Positions 1-9,263 of a stretch of DNA of 64,000 nucleotides are shown here, one piece after another. Numbering within the stretch: the first letter of the stretch is position 1; the number at the start of each line of letters is the position of its first letter. The notes beneath the pieces are model-generated. The model made no database searches, was not told where the DNA came from, and saw only the letters and a list, made by a program, of their open reading frames with translations. Source of the DNA: an uncultured Roseobacter sp. (GTDB taxonomy: Bacteria; Pseudomonadota; Alphaproteobacteria; Rhodobacterales; Rhodobacteraceae); the NCBI GenBank assembly GCA_947488305.1, contig CANKZM010000002.1, positions 62,001-126,000 on the forward strand. The letters are read 5' to 3'. Position numbers and translations under genes: made by a program.

Positions 1-177
1 GCCTGCTCATGTGTATTACACCCAACCTAGACGGTACGCGTTAGACTATAGTGTCGGAACCGCATCCCATGATGGAGAACCCGATATCAAAGCATATTGT
101 GTAAAGTTGGATGGCCGGCATCTATATGAATTGTAGGATGGGTAGTTTGTTTGTTGTTTCGTCGAGGCCGCGCTCCA

Positions 178-1137
178 ATGGCTAGAACAGCTAAGAGACG
201 AGCTCCCCAGCATCTGGTTGACGAGCGGGGAATTGCGCTCCTTAGGCGGAAGATACCAGAGAATTGGGTCTTGAGAGAATACCGGCCCGACTACGGTTTG
301 GACTTTGCCGTGGAAGTATTTGAAGGCGAAGGCTCACCGTATCCTCAAACACTGGGCGAACACTTTTTCATACAACTAAAGAGTACGGTGTCCGCGAAGA
401 CCGGAGCATTGCAGCTCCATAAACGCGGGAACGTTGAGAAGGGTAGTGAGGAGCTAAGTGACAAGCCAGCAATGTCGCTGGACACGTATCGTTTGAACCT
501 TGAGACATCTGAGCTGGTAACAGTCGAAAGGATGGGCGTTGGGCAGCCGGTTCTATTGGTTGTCGCAGACATCGAGCGGGACAAATGCTGCTTCGTTTGT
601 CTAAATGACTATGTGGACAAGATCTTAATTCCTCGGTTTGCGGAATACAGCAAAGCTGGGCATCGAACAGTGCACATTCCTTGCAACAACGATTTGGCTA
701 CTGAATCTGGGAAGGTTGCCCTTCGGTGGTATGCAAAGCGCTCCAAATTAATCTCTGCATTCCAACGCTTCACATTTCAGTACTCTGAGTTGCGTTGGGC
801 GGAGGATGGGGACTGGCGATCGCTGGCAGATCATTTTGCAAAGAAAATTGCGCGATATGACTTCTGGGATGATTTGGAGATGTGCCCAATCATTGGCTAC
901 TATCGTGACGGGCTGCGGCGGTTTATCGATGAGGGACAGCCGCATCTCATAGAGCGATCAATCCCTCTGGTTGATGTCAAAACTTTCGAGGGCGAGATGG
1001 ATGATTACCTAAAGAAAGTCGATGTTTTTCAGCTATGGCATGGGCTATCGGTGCTTCCAAAGAACTATGAGGATATCTGGAGGGAGTGGTTTCTTCCAAC
1101 TGAGCTAGGTCAAGCCATGAGTGCACCCCCCGACTGA
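178..1137 (+). CDS. DUF4365-like protein
   Basis: A protein of about 319 residues. The N-terminal part carries the pattern typical of DUF4365 proteins: HLVDERGIALLRRKIPENW, then a DYGLD..VEVFE block, then an F.IQLK block. The spaced acidic residues followed by QLK resemble a PD-(D/E)XK nuclease-type core, and DUF4365 proteins are often found in mobile or defence regions. The C-terminal half has no motif I recognise. I prefer the ATG at 178, which has a GAGG about 10 bases upstream, over the in-frame TTG at 151. It stands alone, with a convergent LysR gene downstream. Family assignment is fairly sure; nuclease activity is inference. Confidence 0.7.
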   Translation: MARTAKRRAPQHLVDERGIALLRRKIPENWVLREYRPDYGLDFAVEVFEGEGSPYPQTLGEHFFIQLKSTVSAKTGALQLHKRGNVEKGSEELSDKPAMSLDTYRLNLETSELVTVERMGVGQPVLLVVADIERDKCCFVCLNDYVDKILIPRFAEYSKAGHRTVHIPCNNDLATESGKVALRWYAKRSKLISAFQRFTFQYSELRWAEDGDWRSLADHFAKKIARYDFWDDLEMCPIIGYYRDGLRRFIDEGQPHLIERSIPLVDVKTFEGEMDDYLKKVDVFQLWHGLSVLPKNYEDIWREWFLPTELGQAMSAPPD

Positions 1138-1290
1138 CAAATATAGGGGCAGCCTCACAAAGGCCGAATGTCCGCAATGTGGGCTGCCATTGCAGAATCC
1201 AAGCTTAGCGACGAGCGTCCGGTAAGGGCCGGTGTCAGACGTCAGCAGCGAGCCTGGTCTGAGGGATGCCGCAGTATGCTCAAAGTCTTC

Positions 1291-2118
1291 TCATTCGTCT
1301 GCGCAGACTTTCTTCAGAAGGGCGTAGGTCCTGTCGATAACGCTTCGGACCTCGGGAAGAAATCTGTCATCGTGGTGGGACACAAGCCATTGGTCGTGCG
1401 CCAGGTCATCGATCCGGTCCGACATCTGCGTGAGCGCTGGCTGGGTATTACCGACGAAGGTCGGCAGAACCGCCCGGGCGAGACCTGCATTTGCAAGATC
1501 AAGAGCATTTCGTGGAGTGGTCACTTCAATCGCGTCGGCGTTTCCGGAGTTTTCCTTTACCCAGGTCGCGGACGGTGTAGTAGACAAGACATGTGCCCAG
1601 GTCGAAACATTATCGTCGGTGGCATAGACCGCAAATTGCACCCGCCCGACTTTCCGACCGGCCAAGCCAACGCCCTCTGGCCGATGGTTGCGCACACCAA
1701 TGACCGCTTCGCGGTGCCCGATATCCATCACATCTTCGGAAGATATGAAGCGCAGTCGAACGGGGATTGAGCCTGCTATGTCGCCAACCGCGGAAATCAA
1801 CACGCTCGTAACCCAAGTGCCCGCAGAGATTTTCACCAGCGGTCGGGCCTTAGACAGAGTTCTTTCTGTCACCGGCAAAACACGGGCTTCGATGCCTTTG
1901 ACCTTTGCCAGCAGGGCCAACCCGTCTTCGGTTAAGTCGTATCCACGTGGTCTGCGCCGGAACAACTCACTCCCAAGACCGCGCTCAAGTTCGATCATTC
2001 GCCGCCCAAGCGTGGGGGCGCTTTTTCCGGTCAGTTTCGCGGCCGGCCCCAATCCGCCGGTCCGAGCAACCGCCAAAAACAGTCTGAGGTTGTCCCAATC
2101 GAAATCACTTTCATCCAT
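1291..2118 (-). CDS. LysR-family transcriptional regulator
   Basis: A 275-residue LysR-type regulator. The winged helix-turn-helix occupies roughly residues 5-63 (WDNLRLFLAVARTGGLGPAA, then GRRMIELERGLGSELFRR), followed by a type-2 periplasmic-binding-protein-like effector domain. A longer reading frame reaches 2196, but the ATG at 2118 gives the normal LysR N-terminus. It is transcribed divergently from the aldo/keto reductase at 2199 with about 80 bases between the starts, the classical arrangement in which a LysR protein controls its neighbour and itself. The GKSAPTLGRRM recognition-helix region places it near the LysR subgroup that often controls oxidoreductases. The inducer is unknown. 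Confidence 0.88.
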   Translation of the reverse strand: MDESDFDWDNLRLFLAVARTGGLGPAAKLTGKSAPTLGRRMIELERGLGSELFRRRPRGYDLTEDGLALLAKVKGIEARVLPVTERTLSKARPLVKISAGTWVTSVLISAVGDIAGSIPVRLRFISSEDVMDIGHREAVIGVRNHRPEGVGLAGRKVGRVQFAVYATDDNVSTWAHVLSTTPSATWVKENSGNADAIEVTTPRNALDLANAGLARAVLPTFVGNTQPALTQMSDRIDDLAHDQWLVSHHDDRFLPEVRSVIDRTYALLKKVCADE

Positions 2119-2198
2119 GAAATGAAGATTACATTCTGTGTTGTTGATGAAAAGGCAGAGATGGGGTCTTTTTTGAGCATCACATAGGAGACCCACAG

Positions 2199-3185
2199 AT
2201 GCAGTTCATTGACACGGAAATCTCCCCGCTTGGGATGGGATGTTGGCCGATCGGCGGCGCGATGTATTCAGGCGATCAATCCCTGGGCTATACTGGAGCG
2301 GATGACAGTGTTTCGATCCGAACAATCCACGCAGCGCTGGACGGCGGGATCACCCTCTTCGACACTGCGGCGGCCTATGGCGCGGGACACTCCGAACGCC
2401 TGCTGGCCCGCGCGTTAAAGGATCGTCCTGACGCTCTGATCGCCACAAAAATTGGCCATGGAATCGACGAGGCCAGCAAACAGATCACGTTCGGAGAATT
2501 CAAGCCGGATATGGTGGCCGCCGCGCTTGAGGGGTGCCTGTCGCGGTTGGAACGTGACCGGGTCGACCTCCTGCTGCTCCACGTGAACGAGATGCCGATT
2601 TCCGAGGCGGAAGCGGTGTTCGACGAATTGGATCAATTGAAAGACGCGGGCAAGTTGCGCGCATATGGTTGGAGCACGGACCACTCGGAACGCGCATCGG
2701 CTCTGTCGTCCAGACAAAACTTCAAAGCGGTCGAGTATGCGATGAACGTATTCTTCGACGCACCCCGAATGCAGAAGGTCACGCGAGATGAAGGTTTGCT
2801 GTCCTTGATCCGCTCACCTCTGGCGATGGGCCTATTGAGTGGAAAGTATGACGCGAACACAGTCATGCCGTCCGATGACATTCGTGCCTCCCGCGAAGTC
2901 TGGATGGAATACTATCAGAATGGCTCGGCGAACCCCGCCTTCTTAAAGACCCTCGATGCCATCCGCGACTTGCTGACATCCGATGGCCGCACGCTTGTGC
3001 AGGGCGCGCTCGGCTGGCTGTGGGGGCAATCGGAAACCAACATTCCGGTCCCAGGCGCCCGGACAGAAGACCAGATCCAAGGCATCGCGGGATCGTTGGA
3101 TTTTGGTGCCCTGCCGGTTGCGGTCATGGAGGAAATTGAAACGTTGATCGAGCGCGACGAACTGGAACCAGACCGACCAAGATGA
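2199..3185 (+). CDS. Aldo/keto reductase
   Basis: A 328-residue NAD(P)H-dependent oxidoreductase of the aldo/keto reductase superfamily, expected to be a cytosolic TIM barrel reducing carbonyl substrates. The catalytic set is visible: Asp55 and Tyr60 in FDTAAAYGAGHSE, Lys84 in ATKIG, and His128 in LLLLHVNE. The late cofactor-binding segment (QGALGWLWGQSETNIPVPGA) is also present. An AGGAG ribosome site lies about 8 bases before the ATG. The divergent LysR gene upstream is the probable regulator. Substrate cannot be predicted. Confidence 0.9.
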   Translation: MQFIDTEISPLGMGCWPIGGAMYSGDQSLGYTGADDSVSIRTIHAALDGGITLFDTAAAYGAGHSERLLARALKDRPDALIATKIGHGIDEASKQITFGEFKPDMVAAALEGCLSRLERDRVDLLLLHVNEMPISEAEAVFDELDQLKDAGKLRAYGWSTDHSERASALSSRQNFKAVEYAMNVFFDAPRMQKVTRDEGLLSLIRSPLAMGLLSGKYDANTVMPSDDIRASREVWMEYYQNGSANPAFLKTLDAIRDLLTSDGRTLVQGALGWLWGQSETNIPVPGARTEDQIQGIAGSLDFGALPVAVMEEIETLIERDELEPDRPR

Positions 3186-3559
3186 TTTTGCCATTCGCGC
3201 CAGCAAACGATGGAACGAACAAGGTGAAGGTCAGATAGGTCCTTTAGGAGTGTCACCGGAAAGCACGAGTTCTTGCGCTTGCGACGAATGTCTGGAATGC
3301 GGGCTGCGGCCGCAGCATCTCGATCAGTGGTTGAAGGTCGGCTCTGGGCCGTCCACGAAAAGTCATCGCGCCTCGTGTTTGCGGATGCTGCGCGGGCTCC
3401 GAGGTCGGCTTTATAGCCCAACGCAGTCATTGGGCATCTGCCACCACAAGCCCCAGGAACTATTCGTTTAGGTTGCTTGACAGGCAGGCGAGGTCTCGCA
3501 TTTGCTTGCACATTCTTGGCGTGCAAAGACTGTGTTTGTTGGCAAAACCGGAAAATGGA
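3186..3559. other. Intergenic stretch with degenerate dispersed-repeat sequence
   Basis: No credible gene. Around 3285-3370 there is a GC-rich stretch (AATGTCTGGAATGCGGGC followed by TGCGGCCGCAGCATC) resembling other intergenic stretches in this window near 1166-1200, 4545-4600, 12170-12210 and 39040-39060. I read it as a degenerate intergenic repeat, not coding. Short open frames on both strands here lack family motifs. Confidence 0.4.
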
Positions 3560-4429
3560 ATGCACGTCAAAATGGGTGGTCTATTCGAGGATTCTCAGAA
3601 CGGCCGTGTTTTGGCAGATGCCGCTCGTGGTTTGCGCATGGTATTTTTTACTGGTTTACCGGCTTCTGGAAAGTCGTTTTTTTTACGCAAACAGATCAGC
3701 ATTGCTGTGGCCGCCGGGCGCAAGGTCGATATCATTCGATGGGATGCAGGTCTTGGCGCGTTCGAAACGGACGACGTGCTCGCCAGATATCCTTATGTTG
3801 CGGATGGAACGAACCCGATGATCCGAAGAGCTGCCGGCTTGTGGGGGCGTCAGGCCATATCGAACTGGCTGTCAGAAAATCGGGAACCATCAGCTATGCT
3901 CATTGGCGAAGTGCCAATTATTGGGAACAGGTTCTCCGAATTCGTCGAGGTCATCGGGGACGAAGCGGAGAAAGCGTTGGCTTCAAATCAGACGCTTTTC
4001 CTTTACCCCATTCCTTCTCAGACACTTAGAATCCGACAGGAAAGTATCCGGCGGGAGACTTTCAACAATCCACAACATCCGAATGAGGCAAAGGACGCCC
4101 CGCCATCTACAATGGACCTCGCATTGCAGATGACGTTGGAAAAAGCGATGGAGTTGAGGTTGATCTCAGCATCGAGGGCTCGCTCCGACTATGCATACGA
4201 CCCGGCTCTCTATAGACGCTTCTTCGAGCAATTGCTTAAACACCGTGTAGCGCGTGCTCTGGATGTGGATACTCTGTACGTTGACGAAGGCTCGGCCCAC
4301 GATTTGGCTGGATACAATTCCGAACTTATCGCGACATCGGAAGAGGTGACCAACTCAATGCTGTCCGTCGAGGCCTCACTGACTGCGACGGAGGCTTCGA
4401 AAATGGTCCGAAACTGGTACCGTGTCTGA
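3560..4429 (+). CDS. P-loop NTPase/kinase-like protein of unknown role
   Basis: A 289-residue protein with a clear Walker A motif, GLPASGKS, at about residues 32-39 after a hydrophobic beta strand (MVFFT). This placement near the N-terminus is typical of small-molecule kinase-like P-loop proteins. I see no confident Walker B; the strands at 'SAMLIGEVPIIG' and 'TLFLYPIPS' are plausible core strands. The rest is helical and unassigned. The reading frame opens upstream at 3473 with a TTG, but the ATG at 3560 is a more natural start. It stands alone, in a codon context less GC-rich than the metabolic genes around it. A nucleotide-dependent function is likely; nothing more can be said. Confidence 0.6.
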   Translation: MHVKMGGLFEDSQNGRVLADAARGLRMVFFTGLPASGKSFFLRKQISIAVAAGRKVDIIRWDAGLGAFETDDVLARYPYVADGTNPMIRRAAGLWGRQAISNWLSENREPSAMLIGEVPIIGNRFSEFVEVIGDEAEKALASNQTLFLYPIPSQTLRIRQESIRRETFNNPQHPNEAKDAPPSTMDLALQMTLEKAMELRLISASRARSDYAYDPALYRRFFEQLLKHRVARALDVDTLYVDEGSAHDLAGYNSELIATSEEVTNSMLSVEASLTATEASKMVRNWYRV

Positions 4430-4610
4430 ACCAATCGATCATCGAGTTTTATAGCGTCCCCACTTGGAACATAAGGCTGCACGGAGGTCTGCTTCGTCCC
4501 GTAGACTGTGAGTTCGCCCAGATCCAGATGATGCACTTGCCGCGAATGGCGGCAATGCGGGCGCAAACGCAGCATGGGGATCGGCGGCTGGATGTCTCCT
4601 TTGGGCCGAC

Positions 4611-5657
4611 CTACAGCGTACCAACTCGGTCGATTTGTGAGATCAACTGTTTTGAGACTTTGAGTGCCCGCCCCGTGGTGACCGCCATCTGTGGTAAACT
4701 CATCCATTCGAGCATCCACGCCGCTCCGGAACGCTCCTGTTCGTGGATCAACGCCTGATGGAGACCTGCAATTTGGGACGCGTTGAAACGGGCCAATGTC
4801 ACGAGCAACTCGGCCATAACGGGATTTGATTTGTGAGGCATCGCCGAGGATCCGCCGCCGCCCTTGAGAGAGACTTCGTCGATACCCTGTTGCGCCATAA
4901 GCGTCACATCCTGCCCGAACTTCCCGAGGGAACCAGTCACGAGCGACAAACGTCCGGCATACTCTGCGACGCCCGTGCGGTCCGTATGCCAGGCAGTTCC
5001 TGACACGAGGTCAAGGGCATCCGCCATGGAGGTAGCAATGCGGTCTCCATCATCGCCGAAGCCGTTTCTCGTTCCGACTGCACCACCAAGCTGTAGCCGC
5101 CCTACGCGAGGCCCTAGCGCTTTCAAAGCGGCACTGTGATTCTCCAGAGGTTGCCGCCAGCTTTGGACCCGGTCAGCAACAGTGATCGGCAAAGCCGCCT
5201 GCATCCGAGTGCGACCCATCAACGGGGCATCGCCTTTGTCGCTGGCAAGTAGGGCGAGGTCCGCGTCGAGTTTCTGCAGCCTGTCGATCAGCACGCCTGA
5301 GACTTTTCTAAGCGTGAGCGAGAGCGCCGTATCAAGAACATCCTGCGAAGTGGCACCAGTATGAATTGCGGCTTCGTTTCCACCAGCCTGCGCGCGGAGC
5401 TGTCGCACGAAATCGGGAACTGGCAGGCCGTCGTGGAGGGTGGCACTTGTGAGGGAGATCAAGTCGATCTCTGCGCTGTGGATCGCTTCGGCAGCCATTC
5501 GCCCTTGGCCCAAAGGAACACGCCCACAGGATTCGAGTGCGTTCGCAAGCGCAACCTCGAAATCGCGATAGTGTTCAAGTTGCGCATCTGCAGACCAAAG
5601 ATGCGCGATCTCAGTATCGGCGAAGAGCGCCCCGAGCCAGGGCTGATCGAAAATCAC
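4611..5657 (-). CDS. pcaB: 3-carboxy-cis,cis-muconate cycloisomerase-like protein (PcaB)
   Basis: A 348-residue fumarate-lyase superfamily enzyme. It carries HTGATSQD at about residues 99-106 and the superfamily signature SSAMPHKSNP at about 270-279, the flexible catalytic loop. The length and the EQERSGAAWMLEWMSLPQM segment match the short PcaB form, which cycloisomerises 3-carboxy-cis,cis-muconate to 4-carboxymuconolactone in the protocatechuate branch of the beta-ketoadipate pathway. It starts 4 bases inside the end of the pcaD remnant (ATGA overlap), as in a translationally coupled pca operon. pcaC, pcaH, pcaG and the regulator pcaQ, usually present with it, are absent here. With pcaD broken, this may be an orphan relic, although its frame is intact. 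Confidence 0.85.
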   Translation of the reverse strand: MIFDQPWLGALFADTEIAHLWSADAQLEHYRDFEVALANALESCGRVPLGQGRMAAEAIHSAEIDLISLTSATLHDGLPVPDFVRQLRAQAGGNEAAIHTGATSQDVLDTALSLTLRKVSGVLIDRLQKLDADLALLASDKGDAPLMGRTRMQAALPITVADRVQSWRQPLENHSAALKALGPRVGRLQLGGAVGTRNGFGDDGDRIATSMADALDLVSGTAWHTDRTGVAEYAGRLSLVTGSLGKFGQDVTLMAQQGIDEVSLKGGGGSSAMPHKSNPVMAELLVTLARFNASQIAGLHQALIHEQERSGAAWMLEWMSLPQMAVTTGRALKVSKQLISQIDRVGTL

Positions 5658-6292
5658 GCTAATGATTCCAGCCGCTGGCGCAATATTGTCGCCAGCTGAT
5701 CCGGGTCTTCGATGCAGGGTAAGTGACCAACACTTTCAAGGCAGACGTACTCGGCACCTTGAATAAGGTCAGACATGGCCTTCACGATTTCCGGTGGGGT
5801 TGCCTGGTCATCAGAACCGGCAACGCAGAGGGTAGGGCGGGTGAGGCGGCTGGTCGTTTGGGTCAGGTCGGCATCCCGGATCGCCGCACAGACCTTGCGG
5901 TAACCGTCCTTCGGCGTTCGGGTCAGCATCATGTGATACCCGGCCACGAGATCTGGGTGCTCATCGCGGAACGCCTTGGCAAACCAACGTTCGAGGATGC
6001 CGTCGGCCATTTCATCTAGACCGGTCTCGTCCAGCGCGGCGATACGCTCAGCCCAGTTTTCGGGGGTCCCGATGCGGTGGCTCGTGTTGCACAGCGCGAG
6101 ACCGGCCACGAGATCTGGGCGCGCGGCGGCGAGCGCCTGCGCAATCATGCCGCCAACGGAGATGCCGCAGATCATTGCATCCCAGAGGCCCAACGCATCC
6201 ATCAGACTCGCTAAATCTGACCCGAAGTCTTCGATCGAGACAGCACCGTTTTCCGAAAGACCGTGACCGGACTTGTCGTAGGTTTGATCGGC
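5654..6292 (-). pseudogene. pcaD: 5'-truncated 3-oxoadipate enol-lactonase (PcaD) remnant
   Basis: An alpha/beta-hydrolase open frame with PcaD hallmarks: YDKSGHGLS near its start, the nucleophile elbow CGISVGGMIAQ, and the C-terminal GHLPCIEDPDQLA containing the catalytic His. The recognisable homology begins at the YDKSGHG strand (about 6280) and a TAA at 6293-6295 closes the frame just upstream. About 50-60 N-terminal residues expected for PcaD are therefore missing. The first ATG is at 6202, well inside the family fold. The junction near 6290 abuts lower-GC sequence with the genes at 6305-7716, so an insertion or deletion there probably removed the 5' end. PcaD would hydrolyse 3-oxoadipate enol-lactone; this copy is likely non-functional. 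Confidence 0.8.
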
Positions 6293-6304
6293 TTAGTCCC
6301 ATAG

Positions 6305-6772
6305 ATGGTATTTTTGATCTCATGGCGGTTGTTCTTGAGGCTGGCATGCTCAGCTAGCCCGGCCGAGGAGGCTTGGTTAGTTGAGCAAGGCCGGACGATA
6401 AATTCACTAGTTTGCGACTCTTCTGTTGTTCGAGCACATGCAGTGCTATCCGAAGAGCATTCCAATGACTTTGCGGCACGGACCGGGCCTGCTGAGGATC
6501 CACCACTCGATGCCTTCCTATCCTTCGCTGAACGTTTTTTTCCCCCGGCGTGCAGATTGGCTATGTCGGAAACCGAAGACTATGGCTATGCCGAAGTTGT
6601 AAAAAGGCTTGAAGTGAGCGGTAACCCAGATTTCATATTTGCATTCGAAATTCATGAAGCAATTCGCAACGGCAGAACCTATCTTTGCTGCGATGAAGCA
6701 GAGGTGAGTGGAGTCACCTCCATCTTTCCGGAGATTATAGCAGCAAGCATTGGCGACCAACTCAATGAATGA
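6305..6772 (+). CDS. Hypothetical protein overlapping a patatin gene
   Basis: A 155-residue protein of no family I recognise. The N-terminus (MVFLISWRLFLRLACSA) is hydrophobic; the rest is acidic and soluble-looking. It overlaps the start of the patatin reading frame by 8 bases (6765-6772), which suggests translational coupling and a shared role. Base composition is less GC-rich than the flanking pca genes, consistent with acquisition together with the patatin. The start could lie further in, because its first codons sit at the junction with the truncated pcaD. Confidence 0.45.
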   Translation: MVFLISWRLFLRLACSASPAEEAWLVEQGRTINSLVCDSSVVRAHAVLSEEHSNDFAARTGPAEDPPLDAFLSFAERFFPPACRLAMSETEDYGYAEVVKRLEVSGNPDFIFAFEIHEAIRNGRTYLCCDEAEVSGVTSIFPEIIAASIGDQLNE

Positions 6773-7716
6773 TTTTGATCTGAATCAAATAGCTATTGAG
6801 CGTGGTATTGCTCTGTCCGGCGGCGGGGTGGGCGGCCTATTCTCAGCATCCGCCCTAAGCTATTTAGAGGACAAGTCGGGCCGGAAATTATTTGACGATG
6901 TGAAGCTATTTGCCGGTACATCTATTGGAGGAATCCTCGCAATTGCACTTGCTAATGATGTCCCTCCCACCAAACTCGTAAAGCTCTTTAGAGAAAAATC
7001 GAAGAAAATTTTCGGAAGTCCTGCGCGCCGAAACTGGATGAAACTTCGGACAACTAAGCACGACCCGGGATTTTTGAAAGAGGTGATTGCAGAAGTCCTT
7101 GGCGATATTGCGAACAAAGATATCACTTGCTCAAAAAGAGATGTGTTGGTGTCTGCCGTTGATGCTCACAAGAATGAAATTGTTTGGTTCAGTAATGTTG
7201 CGGGCGATGAAAACCAGGTCTTTAGACAGGCGAAGATGATAGACGTTGCAATGGCAACAAGCGCAGCCCCGACCTTTTTCCCCCCCCCATGAGATTGACG
7301 GAGAATTTTTCTTGGACGGTGGAATTGCAAGCAACAGTCCAGACTTGGAGGCGCTCAACTTCCTCGCATGGCATCAGGGAAAGCCAATTGAAAGCATTCG
7401 AATTCTCTCGATTGGCACGGGTACAACTACATTCCCAAAGCGGTTCGCGAGAGGGGAAAAGCCGGGTGGGATCGCTTGGCTTAATAAACATCGTATCATC
7501 GAGCGGCTTATGAATCTCCAAGACAACAAGTCTTCAGCGATCGCTGAGAACTTGTTGGGAGATCGATACTGCCGCATTAACAGTTACTTAGACTTCTCGG
7601 TTGATCTTGATGATTATGGGAAGGCATCGCTTGATCATTTAGAGAGCGCTGGGCGCAGAACCGCAGCTGAGGAATGGGCGCGGGACACAGCGCGACTAGC
7701 AAATTTCGTTCGGTGA
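6765..7716 (+). pseudogene. Patatin-like phospholipase, frameshifted in a C9 tract
   Basis: Two adjacent frames together encode a complete patatin-like acyl hydrolase. The first carries the oxyanion-hole motif GGGVGG and the nucleophile elbow GTSIGG; the second carries the Asp motif FLDGG and a C-terminal LSIGTGT segment. The frame breaks in a run of nine cytosines (7280-7288): as read, the protein ends TFFPPP-stop at 7292. Eight cytosines would give a continuous FFPPHEIDGEFFLDGG. The gene is thus one base from intact: an on/off phase-variable tract, a recent mutation, or a sequencing error. Patatins hydrolyse membrane lipids and are known effectors in several bacterial immune systems, but no nucleotide cyclase or other sensor is adjacent, so a defence role is only a possibility. 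Confidence 0.8.
7280..7288 (+). repeat. Poly-C (C9) homopolymer inside the patatin frame
   Basis: Nine consecutive C residues at the frameshift point, right after a T5 run. Loss of one C, or gain of two, restores the full patatin frame. Such tracts are classical slipped-strand sites. Confidence 0.85.
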
Positions 7717-8409
7717 TTATATTCTGTAATCGCCGTCCTGAATTCTTGGAAGAAATCTCGCCCGCGCTGCCACCGTTTTTCTAGCCCATTGCTACCAGAC
7801 GAGCTGCCGTGTTTCTGCTTCCGCTTATCCTGATCAATCGCTCTGGTGCTTGCGTGACCCTTGTGAGAAGGATACCGCGTACACTCGCCGACTGATCTCA
7901 GGCTACTGGTCGCAAGACAATTGTCCAGCCTCATCAAATACATCAATCAACAAATAGTGAAACTTGGGCGGCCGTCACGAAACTTATGAACGGGACCTCG
8001 ACATGGGACCGGAGGACTCTCGATAACCGCGTGGGTTGTGGTTCAGTGTGTCAAACGAGGAGAAGGCTACCGAGGAAGTTCTCCGAAAGACCTTCATCAG
8101 GAAAGTCCGTGCGTTGCCGTTCGCACGAAGAAAACTTGCTGCGTTGCAGCGTGGTCGATCAAAATTTCATTCCACGTGTCGACGCTGCAAGCTAGCACAA
8201 GCTTAGCACAATTTGGTTTGAGCCCAAATATATCAACGGATTAACCCGCCGTGACGTGCATTGAAAACCCTCGTGTTGGTGATGCGGCCTTGGTCGATAC
8301 CCTAGAGCAGCTTCGAAGAGTAGTCATTCGAGTTTGAGCGTTCAAGGTCGGCTTTGTCTGCATAGTGGACGTTCAAGGCCTTTGGCCAATCCCATTGCGA
8401 GCTAGCGAC
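7717..8409. other. Non-coding stretch of about 690 bases
   Basis: No supported gene. Short frames on either strand (for example 7986-8195 plus, 7635-7946 minus) have atypical composition and no motifs. The stretch separates the acquired patatin region from the next membrane-protein gene and may be insertion debris. Confidence 0.4.
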
Positions 8410-8799
8410 TTATGCTTCAGCATGCCCCAGCGCTCTGAAAGAGGGACGATTTGGTAAGCGTTGGTACCCATAAATCGCCCAGCTATGCGGATTGCTCTTG
8501 AGCCCCTGTTCAAAGACTTGTCGCTCACTCTCGCTCATGTGCAGATTCAGGTGATTTTGCCGCCAAAATCCTTCCAACTCATTCAAGCGTTTCAAATTCA
8601 ATGGTAGCAATACGGAATGCAGCAACACGATGGGCCAAAGCCCCAGATAAAGGGCATATGCAATGAACAGTACGTTCGATGTAATCGCATGGCGCCGCAA
8701 TCGCATCTGGTCCGTCGAATAAAACGCCAGAACAACATAAAGACCTGCGATGATGCCTACCCAATCAATCACGGTCGGCACTCGAAAGATGGTGCACAT
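8410..8799 (-). CDS. Small inner-membrane protein, YgjV-like
   Basis: A 129-residue protein. The first ~75 residues form about three hydrophobic segments (VIDWVGIIAGLYVVLAF, NVLFIAYALYLGLW, IVLLHSVLLPLN) with the LR..AI.SN..FI.Y and LLH..LLPLN.KRL patterns seen in small YgjV-type or cyclic-nucleotide-protein-linked membrane domains. The C-terminal ~50 residues are soluble and unassigned. It is a single gene with no obvious operon partner. Function unknown. Confidence 0.7.
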   Translation of the reverse strand: MCTIFRVPTVIDWVGIIAGLYVVLAFYSTDQMRLRRHAITSNVLFIAYALYLGLWPIVLLHSVLLPLNLKRLNELEGFWRQNHLNLHMSESERQVFEQGLKSNPHSWAIYGYQRLPNRPSFRALGHAEA

Positions 8800-9074
8800 G
8801 ATCCAGCTTAACCGAATTCCCCGTCAAAGCCTCATTATTGGATTTGGTTGCCGACCTTGGTCGCGAAACTTCAGCCAACCACGTCCGGCGGGATCGACGC
8901 GTATAGAGTCTCTTACACATGAAATATTCACGCTTAGGCACCGCGTCGTTTCCTCCGTTCTGTCTCAAAATTGACGGCAGTTTTGGCCACATATCAGTCA
9001 ATTAATTGAACCGCGGAAAACGTCTGGCCCGAACCTATTTGACCGAATACTGCGGTTTCTGAGAATTTCCGGGT

Positions 9075-9263
9075 TTATGCTTTTGGCACCCATGCACTGC
9101 CCGCCAACTGGCCTTTCTGAATTGCATCAGAAAGCACTCCTAGAATTTGTTCCGAGCTCTTTGCCAGACCGATAGTTTTGGCAGCGAACAAACGCATGGC
9201 TGCGTTTAGAAACAGTCGGTACAGCCCGAATGGCGTGATTCCCATATCAGATGTGCCAGCCAC
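9075..9263 (-). CDS. Small hypothetical ORF in frame after the preceding stop
   Basis: A 62-residue frame opening with GTG immediately after the TAG of the preceding gene and in the same frame. It could be an independent short gene, or the tail of that gene after a nonsense mutation. A weakly hydrophobic stretch (FGLYRLFLNAAMRLFAAKTIG) is present. No family recognised. Confidence 0.25.
   Translation of the reverse strand: MAGTSDMGITPFGLYRLFLNAAMRLFAAKTIGLAKSSEQILGVLSDAIQKGQLAGSAWVPKA

Noticed and set aside
2915-3565. 216-codon minus-strand open frame overlapping the aldo/keto reductase end
   Set aside because: No motif, covers coding sequence of a clear enzyme and intergenic repeat; low-complexity Arg/Ser content.
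6765-7716. CBASS-type patatin (CapV) assignment
   Set aside because: No CD-NTase or other CBASS gene is adjacent; only the patatin family itself is supported.
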